Of a stretch of DNA of 64,000 bases, positions 55,378 to 62,087 are shown piece by piece. The stretch covers positions 124,001-188,000 of the forward strand of contig JAHLKX010000001.1 of NCBI GenBank assembly GCA_020444515.1. Reading direction: 5' to 3'. Position numbers and translations under genes: made by a program. This stretch comes from Bacteroidota bacterium (GTDB lineage Bacteria > Bacteroidota > Bacteroidia > Bacteroidales > JAADJA01). Below the pieces are notes generated by a model. That model was not told where the DNA came from. It saw nothing but the letters and a program-made list of their open reading frames with translations, and did no database searches. Position 1 is the first letter of the stretch; the number at the start of each line of letters is the position of its first letter.

Positions 55378-56499
55378 ATGGAACCAGAAGACAGAACAAT
55401 AATATATACCAATCCCTTTTTTACACGTGGTTTTAAGGCCAAGCCCGATCCCGGTCAGCCTAAAACAAATTTTGCGCACGGTTGTGTTAAGTTGGATGCA
55501 TACGATTGGCTGAGCGATTTGGAATCACCGGTTGATCCCGAACGAATTGAATATGCCGAAGTTCGTTTTAAAAATAGCAAGAAGGATTTTTTCAGGGTGA
55601 TGCACGGGGTGAAACTGGAAATTGGTGACGTTGTTGCAGTTGAGTCATCACCGGGTCATGATATAGGCATCGTCGTATTGACAGGCGAAACAGTGAAGCT
55701 TCAGATGAAAAAGAAGAAGTTCAAAGTGCAACCCGAAGAGGTTAAAAAGATCTACCGGAGAGCCCGTCCTTCTGATGTTGAAAAATGGGTGAGTTCTGTA
55801 TTGCAGGAAGATAATACCATGTTTCGAAGCCGGGCCATAGCACGTGATCTTAACCTCGATATGAAGATCAACGATGTGGAATACCAGGGAGATGGTACCA
55901 AAGCAATTTTTTACTATACGGCTGAAGATCGGGTTGATTTCAGAGAACTCATCAAAGTACTGGCAGAACAATTCCGAGTAAGAATTGAGATGAAACAGAT
56001 CGGTGCCAGGCAGGAAGCCGCCCGACTGGGAGGGATTGGTTCATGCGGTCGGGAATTATGCTGCAGTACCTGGTTAACCAATTTTAAATCGGTATCGACC
56101 AACAATGCCCGCACCCAACAATTGTCATTAAATCCCTCGAAGCTGGCAGGACAGTGTGGTAAATTGAAATGTTGTTTACGGTATGAAAACGACAGTTACC
56201 TCGAAGCATTGAAAGACTTTCCTGCTGAAACATTGCAGCTTGAAACCAATAAAGGCAATGCTGAATTCCAGAAAGCGGATGTCTTCAAGCGGATTCTATG
56301 GTATTCTTATACCAATGATTTTAGTAGCATGATGGCCATTCCGCTGGATAAGGTTTGGGAAATTATGGATCTGAACAAAAGAAATAAAAAGCCGGATAAT
56401 CTGGAGGATTTTGCCATTACTACCGGACAGCAAACCGAAATGGAAAAAGAGATGGAAAATGATGATTTTTACCGGTTTGATGAAGATAACATCAATTGA
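55378..56499 (+). CDS. PSP1-domain (RicT/YaaT-like) protein
   Basis: 373 residues. PSP1 C-terminal domain with conserved cysteines: GGIGSCGRELCCSTWL (about 221-236) and AGQCGKLKCCLRYEND (about 258-273). In Bacillus, RicT acts in a complex with Fe-S clusters that promotes RNase Y-dependent mRNA processing; the Bacteroidota homologue is less studied. The N-terminus (HGCVKLDAYDWLSDL) is family-specific. It is cytosolic. The stop TGA overlaps the ATG of gldH by one base, indicating translational coupling. A potential -7-like TATCTTAG lies upstream near 55297-55304. Confidence 0.93.
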   Translation: MEPEDRTIIYTNPFFTRGFKAKPDPGQPKTNFAHGCVKLDAYDWLSDLESPVDPERIEYAEVRFKNSKKDFFRVMHGVKLEIGDVVAVESSPGHDIGIVVLTGETVKLQMKKKKFKVQPEEVKKIYRRARPSDVEKWVSSVLQEDNTMFRSRAIARDLNLDMKINDVEYQGDGTKAIFYYTAEDRVDFRELIKVLAEQFRVRIEMKQIGARQEAARLGGIGSCGRELCCSTWLTNFKSVSTNNARTQQLSLNPSKLAGQCGKLKCCLRYENDSYLEALKDFPAETLQLETNKGNAEFQKADVFKRILWYSYTNDFSSMMAIPLDKVWEIMDLNKRNKKPDNLEDFAITTGQQTEMEKEMENDDFYRFDEDNIN

Positions 56500-56999
56500 T
56501 GATCACCATGAGGAAACCCTTCATAAATAAAATCATCTTCACATTTTGCCTTGGGTTTTTTTTAATGATAATGGCTTCATGCGATCCAAACCTGGTTTAT
56601 GAGAAAAATGTGCCGGTTCCCGGACCTCCCTGGATAGCTTCCGATCCTGTAACCATTGATTTCGAGATCCATGATACACTGACCCCCATGAACCTGTTTA
56701 TCAATTTGCGCCATAATACATCTTACGAAAAAAGCAATCTTTTCTTATTTGTGGATACATGGTATCCCAATGATCATCATACGCGAGATACCCTTGAGTT
56801 TGTCCTTGCTCATCCGGATGGTGAGTGGATCGGGGATGGTTTCGGAAAGATCAAAGCGCTGCAGGTGGCCATTGCAAGAGGGGTTAAATTTCCGTTAAGC
56901 GGTCATTACAAAATGCAATTTGAACAAGCCATGCGCAACGAAGCGTTGAATGGCATAGAAGATATTGGATTGCGGATAGAAAAAATGCAGAATAACTGA
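56499..56999 (+). CDS. gldH: Gliding motility lipoprotein GldH
   Basis: 166 residues from the ATG at 56499, which overlaps the previous stop by one base; MRKPF at 56508 is an alternative. Lipoprotein signal peptide with Cys in MIMASCDPN. The remainder is a short beta-sandwich (WIASDPVTIDFEIHDT ... NLFLFVDTWYPN ... FPLSGHYKMQFEQAMR), matching GldH. GldH is a lipoprotein needed for gliding motility in Flavobacterium johnsoniae and is also present in non-gliding T9SS-carrying Bacteroidota. Its coupling to the PSP1 gene and holB follows the layout known in other Bacteroidota. Gliding itself cannot be inferred from this one gene. Confidence 0.9.
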   Translation: MITMRKPFINKIIFTFCLGFFLMIMASCDPNLVYEKNVPVPGPPWIASDPVTIDFEIHDTLTPMNLFINLRHNTSYEKSNLFLFVDTWYPNDHHTRDTLEFVLAHPDGEWIGDGFGKIKALQVAIARGVKFPLSGHYKMQFEQAMRNEALNGIEDIGLRIEKMQNN

Positions 57000-57039
57000 T
57001 GGTTATCCTGCATTTTAACTTTTATTAGATTGTCCTTAA

Positions 57040-57615
57040 TTATTCGGAAACCGGAGCCAATTCCAAATTTACAGCAGCTTTCACTGCATTTTTACTGGCC
57101 ACTGCCGGGTCTACTTCAATCACATCACCATTGGGTTTGATGAGATCCAATGATTTATTCTTCATGTTGAAAGCAGCAAATTTCTCTGACTTGCCATTGG
57201 CTTCAATATACCAGGCAGTTTCATCTTTATGATAAACCAGCTCATATTGCTGACCGGCTTTGTCACCTGTGAGCTGTTCCACATGGAATTTATTTTTTGT
57301 GGCGGTAATCTGGTAGGTATTTCCTCCATTCTCTACAATCTGGGTTTCAATGTCTCCTTCGTTCATACTCATTGGACTTGAACCCGACCAGTATTCAATG
57401 GTATTCAAAATAACGGCATCAATGAACAACGTTACACCGTACACCGGAATAATGACAAAAGCAAGGAATACCACTTCTTTTGCAGCATCACCACCAATAC
57501 CCATGTTCCAGTCATATAAGCTATTTGTCAATTGAAAGGACCCGAAACAGCCTGATTGAACTATCGTTACCGAAAGGAAAACCACGCCAAGGAGAAATGA
57601 TTTGATTTTTTTCAT
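57040..57615 (-). CDS. DUF3332-family lipoprotein
   Basis: 191 residues. Lipoprotein signal peptide with lipobox Cys in VQSGCFGSF, followed by the DUF3332 signature (FQLTNSLYDWNMGIGGDAAKEVVFLAFVIIPVYG), which contains a hydrophobic stretch that may be a membrane segment. A polar C-terminal beta-rich half follows (YQITATKNKFHVEQL, QYELVYHKDETAWYIE). Function unknown. It is convergent with gldH and is followed downstream by no other gene on its strand. Confidence 0.85.
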   Translation of the reverse strand: MKKIKSFLLGVVFLSVTIVQSGCFGSFQLTNSLYDWNMGIGGDAAKEVVFLAFVIIPVYGVTLFIDAVILNTIEYWSGSSPMSMNEGDIETQIVENGGNTYQITATKNKFHVEQLTGDKAGQQYELVYHKDETAWYIEANGKSEKFAAFNMKNKSLDLIKPNGDVIEVDPAVASKNAVKAAVNLELAPVSE

Positions 57616-57691
57616 AGTTGTTTTATATTAATTAGTTAAGAATTGATTGATTTGCAAAAATAAGATTTAAAAATTAAGCACGAATCTCTGC

Positions 57692-58249
57692 TTAAAGCTT
57701 CCATTTGATATTGCAACCGATGCTCGGCTTTTGAACAGGATCGACCGGTTTTCCGGCCAGGACTGAATCAAGGGCATTGCGCAAATCCTTTCCATCCACC
57801 GGCATGTTATTACTAGGCCGGGAATCGTCGAGCTGTCCGCGATAAACACATTTCATCGAACCATCGAAGACAAAAAAGTCAGGCGTGCAGGCGGCATCAT
57901 AAGCTTTGGCCACCTCCTGGGTTTCATCATAGAGGTAGGGAAATGGGTATCCCAACCGTTCGGCATATAATTTCATCTTATCCGGCCCGTCCTCCGGATA
58001 TTTATCTGCATCGTTGGAACTGATCGCTATAAATGACACCCCCTGGGGCATGTAATCCCCGGCTACCCTGACCAGTTCGGAATTGACATGTTTCACAAAA
58101 GGGCAATGGTTACAAATAAACATGATCACCGTAGCTCTGGGTGATTTTAATTCCTGCAATGAGCGGTTTTGACCGGATACAGTATCGAAAAGTTTAAATC
58201 CGGGAGCTTTGAAACCCAATGTATTCATCTTGCTGGGAGTTTCTGCCAT
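57692..58249 (-). CDS. Thioredoxin-like/redoxin-family protein
   Basis: 185 residues without a signal peptide. Redoxin (AhpC/TSA-like) fold: APGFKLFDTVSGQNRSLQEL, then FICNHCPFVKHV with Cys46 and Cys49, then IAISSNDADKYPEDGPDKM and the cis-Pro region AACTPDFFVFD. Members of this thioredoxin-family group are widespread and cytosolic; the substrate has not been established. A third cysteine, in AACTPDF, may take part in resolving. Transcribed alone. Confidence 0.88.
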   Translation of the reverse strand: MAETPSKMNTLGFKAPGFKLFDTVSGQNRSLQELKSPRATVIMFICNHCPFVKHVNSELVRVAGDYMPQGVSFIAISSNDADKYPEDGPDKMKLYAERLGYPFPYLYDETQEVAKAYDAACTPDFFVFDGSMKCVYRGQLDDSRPSNNMPVDGKDLRNALDSVLAGKPVDPVQKPSIGCNIKWKL

Positions 58250-58365
58250 ATCTCAATATTTTTGGTTTTAATATGTAACAGAAAAGTGAATGGATTGTTG
58301 AAAAAAGCAAAAAATGAAAATGAAGGAAATAATCACCAGCAGATCATTTTACAGATATTTTTTCA

Positions 58366-58402
58366 TAAAAAACCCTCCGCAATAAAAGCTGGGAGGGCTT
58401 AA
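58366..58402 (-). terminator. Rho-independent terminator of the C10 protease gene
   Basis: Stem of CCCTCC / GGAGGG with an interior loop of about 13 nt and, on the minus strand, a run of six T. It lies 24 bp past the stop at 58426. Confidence 0.75.
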
Positions 58403-58425
58403 AAGAAGATTAACTATAATGATGG

Positions 58426-60549
58426 TTATTTGACAATAACCTTCTCATTCACATTGCCCAGTTCATTTGAAAGGTTTAGGAAATAAACCCCTTTGGCCAT
58501 TTGAGAAAGATCAATACTGTTGACATAAGTTCCTTCAAAGCGGTCGTTTCGTTCGCTGTATACCACTTCGCCGGTTACACTGATAAGTTTAACGGTGTAT
58601 GAAGATACTTCATTTTGTATAAAGGTGATGTTCAGCTTATTGCTGGCAGGATTTGGATAAACCTGTAAACCCTTAAAAGCATCTGCTTCATCGATGCCTA
58701 CATTGTCGGCTTCATATTCAACCGTAAACCCACCATGATTCATGGCGCCGTCTGATTGGAATACCAGGAAAATCTGGCCACTTTCCATAAAGATCGGATC
58801 GGGAAGATCGGAACCTGAAAGCTCTTCAATCAACTGGTTGTTGCTGGCATCATATACCTTCAGAATGTCGACACCTTCTTCCGTATCAAATTCAGTAAAC
58901 GTCATGGTTACACCGTTTGCGTAATCCGGCTGGATCTTATACATGCAATTGGTGTTGTTTTTATAATTAAAACTTCCACTACCATCATCAAAAGATCCAG
59001 CAGGCGCCGTATGCAAATCCATTCCACTGCAATAAGTCGGAAGCATCGATTCATATTCCATTTTCCAGCCAGAACCAGTTGTTCCATCACCATCGGCCTC
59101 AAAAACTACCAATACTTTATTGCTTGTGCTCATAATGGTGGCTGTCGGTGTCGTTGTACCTGAATAAGTACCCAGCAGTTCTGCATCCATGGTAGCACCA
59201 TCATAAATGCTGATCACATCATCGGGATCTGTATCAAGATAGGCAAAGTTCAGTTTGATGTATTTAACTGAATCCTGCTCTGTTTGCGGATTGATCAACC
59301 AGGAGCAACTGGCATTGCCATCATAACTTTCCTGCGGGCCACTGCCATCTTCAAATGAACCTACAAGGGTTGTCCTTTCATAATCAGGTTGGCATCCATA
59401 AGGATAAGCCGGATCAGACGGGTAGATGTTTCTGACCATACCCTGTCCGTAATACCATTCATATCCTGCAGGATCTGTTATATCAAACCAGCCGTTTCCA
59501 TAACCACTCCAGCCAAAATTAAAGTGGTAGGTACCATCGGTATGATAACCATCCAAAACAAATGCATGTCCGGAAACATTGGTTCCTGCTCCATCAAATC
59601 CTGAATAATATACCGGGCAATTATCATCCAATTGACTTTGGATATAGTTATTCCAGGTACTGATGGCAATTCCCTGTTTGTCGAGATATTCGGCATCCGA
59701 ATCGTACCTGAAATAATAAGACAAAGCAAAAGGAACACTGGTACTTTGTGCTCCCGACCCATAAGGTCCCCAGTGCATACTTACAGCTACTGCCGCATGC
59801 ATTCCAATAAGGGCTGTAGGCAGATTAACTTTTATATCGGAGTTATCCAACATGCCATCCCAGTCATACGACGTTTCGGCATAATTGACGGTTATTGAAG
59901 GGTAACCTCCATATGAGTGGGTTTTGGAGTGATCACCTACTTCCGGATATCGCCAGTAATGCATGATCATCGACATGGCCGTAGCCACGCATCCCACATA
60001 GCACCTTCCGCCCGGACCCGCCGGATCAAGTGGCATATAGTAATTGTAAGGCCAGTCCTGGTTCCATGTATTGGTGAGCAAGGGCTCAACTGCTTTTCCT
60101 CCTTCCGGAGCGGAAAAATGATGGATCTCTTTTATTTCTTCCCATTTTGCTTGAACGGTTTCATCAGCTATGATGCCACTGGTCCGGGCATATTCTACAG
60201 CACCGGAACGTCCCTCAATCCAGGGGGTGAAATTATCGTTGATCCTGTTCGGATCGTATTGACTTTCGAAAGAATAAGCAATTATCGGGTTCACAACGTC
60301 ATCCGCTGAAAGAATAATGTAACCGTAGTCTTCGATATTAAAAATGTACAAGGTGGATTCACCATTTCTTTTAATGTCGAACACCTGCTCGATTTGCACA
60401 TCAGCGGGTGCAACGTTTTGATGATGTAAATTAAGTTTTTGATAATAAGCATTGATGGCATAAGTTTTTGCTTGCTCCAATGGTACATTGGCGGCAAATA
60501 ATGAGCCTGTAAATGCCAGTAATAGAAGTGTAAGTAAGCGTTTCTTCAT
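58426..60549 (-). CDS. Secreted C10 (streptopain-like) cysteine protease with two CUB-like domains and T9SS domain
   Basis: 707 residues from the ATG at 60549, where the signal peptide MKKRLLTLLLLAF begins; longer starts give an untypical leader. An N-terminal Spi-like pro-domain is followed by the peptidase C10 core: Cys187 in VGCVATAMSM, His328 in SGHAFVLDGY, and HFNFGWSG. Two ~105-residue CUB-like beta-sandwiches come next (about residues 405-515 and 520-625; TTLVGSFEDGSG and HTAPAGSFDDGSG each precede the domain). The end is a T9SS type-A domain (LQVYPNPASNKLNITFIQ ... KGVYFLNLSNELGNVNEKVIVK). It is predicted to be a surface protease, made as a zymogen, like SpeB and the Porphyromonas periodontain. 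A promoter with an exact -7 element lies at 60588-60615. Confidence 0.93.
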   Translation of the reverse strand: MKKRLLTLLLLAFTGSLFAANVPLEQAKTYAINAYYQKLNLHHQNVAPADVQIEQVFDIKRNGESTLYIFNIEDYGYIILSADDVVNPIIAYSFESQYDPNRINDNFTPWIEGRSGAVEYARTSGIIADETVQAKWEEIKEIHHFSAPEGGKAVEPLLTNTWNQDWPYNYYMPLDPAGPGGRCYVGCVATAMSMIMHYWRYPEVGDHSKTHSYGGYPSITVNYAETSYDWDGMLDNSDIKVNLPTALIGMHAAVAVSMHWGPYGSGAQSTSVPFALSYYFRYDSDAEYLDKQGIAISTWNNYIQSQLDDNCPVYYSGFDGAGTNVSGHAFVLDGYHTDGTYHFNFGWSGYGNGWFDITDPAGYEWYYGQGMVRNIYPSDPAYPYGCQPDYERTTLVGSFEDGSGPQESYDGNASCSWLINPQTEQDSVKYIKLNFAYLDTDPDDVISIYDGATMDAELLGTYSGTTTPTATIMSTSNKVLVVFEADGDGTTGSGWKMEYESMLPTYCSGMDLHTAPAGSFDDGSGSFNYKNNTNCMYKIQPDYANGVTMTFTEFDTEEGVDILKVYDASNNQLIEELSGSDLPDPIFMESGQIFLVFQSDGAMNHGGFTVEYEADNVGIDEADAFKGLQVYPNPASNKLNITFIQNEVSSYTVKLISVTGEVVYSERNDRFEGTYVNSIDLSQMAKGVYFLNLSNELGNVNEKVIVK

Positions 60550-60587
60550 GATATTTTTAAATTTAATGATAAACGATTCGAATGCTG

Positions 60588-60615
60588 CAAATATAAATAA
60601 AGATTCAAAATTCAA
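60588..60615 (-). promoter_or_regulatory. Putative promoter of the C10 protease gene
   Basis: Minus strand TTG (60615-60613), 17-nt spacer, TATATTTG (60595-60588), an exact TAnnTTTG match, 38 nt upstream of the ATG. Confidence 0.45.
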
Positions 60616-60725
60616 CGATAAAACGGGTGATAAGTTGTACACGGTATATCCTTAATTCTTTGTAACTTATCCAATCCGCTTGCTATCTGCCTGTAAATTA
60701 AAGGACAATATTTTTTAATAAAACG

Positions 60726-60755
60726 TTTGATTAAAAAGAAGATTTTTTACTTTTG
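60726..60755 (+). promoter_or_regulatory. Bacteroidota-type promoter of the tRNA-Met region
   Basis: TTTG at 60726-60729, an 18-nt spacer, then TACTTTTG at 60748-60755: a full match to TTTG...TAnnTTTG. Just after it, ACCTCG-TTTTGG-CGAGGT (60757-60774) can fold into a hairpin at the 5' end of the transcript. This is the only good promoter seen before the tRNA gene. Confidence 0.65.
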
Positions 60756-60766
60756 CACCTCGTTTT

Positions 60767-60878
60767 GGCGAGGTATCAGCCAGTGGGCTGACAGGTTTCC
60801 GCCGGTTGGCGGACACGAGTTTTCGCTAAAGGACGAAAAAGCAGCCTAAAAATAAAAGAACGTTAATTAAAATATTAT
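60767..60878 (+). pseudogene. Degenerate tRNA-Met copy A, interrupted by palindromes
   Basis: Begins GGCGAGGTA, matching the tRNA acceptor arm with one change. It is followed by TCAGCC-AGTG-GGCTGA (60776-60791) and TCCGCC-GGTT-GGCGGA (60798-60813), then CACGAG of the T arm and a 65-nt tail. It lacks the D-arm and anticodon part. It differs from copy B mainly by loss of the DNA between B's two TCAGCC elements. It cannot make a normal tRNA. Confidence 0.75.
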
Positions 60879-60992
60879 GGCGGGGTATCAGCCAGAGGGC
60901 TGACAGGGCTCAGTTGGTTACCTGCCTGCCGGCAGGCAGGGAGCGTCGGATTCATCAGCCGGAGGGCTGACAGGTTTCCGCCGGCTGGCGGA
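60776..60992. repeat. Short palindromic elements of three families
   Basis: TCAGCC-N4-GGCTGA at 60776-60791, 60888-60903 and 60955-60970, each followed by CAGG; TCCGCC-N4-GGCGGA at 60798-60813 and 60977-60992; and the perfect 20-nt palindrome at 60921-60940. All stems can fold on their own. They resemble REP/RPE-type dispersed elements in kind, but no match to a named family is claimed. Confidence 0.75.
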
Positions 60993-61056
60993 CACGAGTT
61001 TTCGCTAAAGGTCGAAAAAGCAGCCTGAAAATAAAGAACGTTAATTAAAATATTAT
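60879..61056 (+). pseudogene. Degenerate tRNA-Met copy B, with four palindromic inserts
   Basis: Acceptor GGCGGGGTA (60879-60887), D-arm GCTCAGTTGGTTA (60908-60920), anticodon part GAGCGTCGGATTCA (60941-60954) and CACGAG of the T arm (60993-60998) are identical to the intact tRNA at 61057. Between them lie TCAGCC-AGAG-GGCTGA, the perfect palindrome CCTGCCTGCCGGCAGGCAGG (60921-60940), TCAGCC-GGAG-GGCTGA and TCCGCC-GGCT-GGCGGA. The 64-nt tail is shared with copy A. Not a functional tRNA unless the inserts are removed. Confidence 0.8.
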
Positions 61057-61130
61057 GGCGGGGTAGCTCAGTTGGTTAGAGCGTCGGATTCATAACCCGG
61101 AGGTCACGAGTTCAATTCTCGTCCCCGCTA
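61057..61130 (+). tRNA. tRNA-Met (anticodon CAT)
   Basis: 74 nt with a full cloverleaf: acceptor GGCGGGG pairs with CCCCGCT, D arm GCTC...GAGC, anticodon loop TTCATAA with CAT at 61091-61093, T arm ACGAG-TTCAATT-CTCGT, discriminator A. CCA is not encoded. It resembles an elongator tRNA-Met; a tRNA-Ile2 identity (CAT modified to lysidine) cannot be excluded. The anticodon stem has one A-C mismatch next to the loop. A terminator follows at 61139. Confidence 0.95.
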
Positions 61131-61138
61131 CAAAAATG

Positions 61139-61163
61139 ACCCTGCTCATTGCAGGGTTTTTTG
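61139..61163 (+). terminator. Rho-independent terminator of tRNA-Met
   Basis: Stem ACCCTGC / GCAGGGT with loop TCATT, followed by TTTTTT. It lies 8 bp after the tRNA end. Confidence 0.88.
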
Positions 61164-61209
61164 TTAGAAATAATAAGGATAATATAAGTTTTTGAATGGT
61201 GAAGTTATC

Positions 61210-61887
61210 CTAATTATGAATATCTACGTCCCATTCTCCTTCCTGCTCAATGACAAAGTTGAAGATTACATCGTGCTGAGAAGTGTGCAACTTGTTCCAT
61301 GTTTTATACCTGAGGAGGCACTCAACCGGATAGTTTACCTCATCAAACACAAAAGTATTGCCTCGCCTGGATTGAATACCACTGGATACATTGATCGTAA
61401 AATTTGTTACACTGTTGTTGGGCATTCCATTCATAAAAATATCAATGGTCAATCTGTTTCCTTCAGCAACCCGATCGAAATCGTAGCGATCAATTCCCAC
61501 CTTTTGTCGTATTTGTGGTTTTTGAAGCTCCGGACCTTCATAGGCATCTTTATTCCAAATACCGGTGTATGTGGTATCACGACCTCCTGAAACAATATGC
61601 ATCGTACCACGGCCACTCATTTCCCCCTTTTTCCATTCGCCGGTATAGGTATCGCCCGATTTCCATAAATATGTGCCTTTTCCATGTGGAAGTCCTTTTT
61701 TGAACTCTCCTTCATACTGGTCGATGCCAGTGGCTTTGCCCTGACCGTGGGCCAGTCCGTTTTTACATTCACCCTGATAAAATTCAGATATTTCTTCTTT
61801 CGCAACTTTACAATCTCCCTGAGCCTGAATTTTTATCGCGAAAATACTTGCACAAAGGAATAAAAGACATAAGATAATGTGTTTCAT
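61210..61887 (-). CDS. Secreted MORN-repeat protein
   Basis: 225 residues with a signal peptide (ending KIQAQG). Four MORN-type repeats in residues 35-115: YQGECKNGLAHGQGKA, YEGEFKKGLPHGKGTY, YTGEWKKGEMSGRGTM and YTGIWNKDAYEG. The C-terminal half (about 130-225) is a beta-sandwich of unknown type (NNSVTNFTINVSSGIQSR), ending GEWDVDIHN. MORN repeats often mediate membrane or protein association; the role here is unknown. It is convergent with tRNA-Met and stands alone. Confidence 0.87.
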   Translation of the reverse strand: MKHIILCLLFLCASIFAIKIQAQGDCKVAKEEISEFYQGECKNGLAHGQGKATGIDQYEGEFKKGLPHGKGTYLWKSGDTYTGEWKKGEMSGRGTMHIVSGGRDTTYTGIWNKDAYEGPELQKPQIRQKVGIDRYDFDRVAEGNRLTIDIFMNGMPNNSVTNFTINVSSGIQSRRGNTFVFDEVNYPVECLLRYKTWNKLHTSQHDVIFNFVIEQEGEWDVDIHN

Positions 61888-62000
61888 AGTTTTTGGTTTT
61901 ATATTTAAATTTTATTGATGTTCAGCGTATCATTTTGCGATAATAACGAATAATGGTCTCAAATATAATGAAATTCTGAATGTGTAAAATATGTTGAGAA

Positions 62001-62037
62001 AAACAAAAAAATCCCGGTTGTGAAAAACAACCGGGAT
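62001..62037 (-). terminator. Rho-independent terminator of the 62088 gene
   Basis: Stem ATCCCGGTTG / CAACCGGGAT with loop TGAAAAA. On the minus strand a T-rich tail (TTTTTTGTTT) follows. It begins about 50 bp past the stop at 62088. Confidence 0.85.
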
Positions 62038-62087
62038 CATTAATCAGTAATAAAACAGTTAATTTAGTCTGAACAGGACGGACATGG

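Noticed and set aside
60879..61056. A second functional tRNA-Met, or a tRNA with introns
   Set aside because: Inserts occur in several places, including within the D-arm side and after the anticodon loop, and the acceptor 3' strand is missing. Bacterial tRNA introns are group I or II and much longer, so a decayed copy is likelier.
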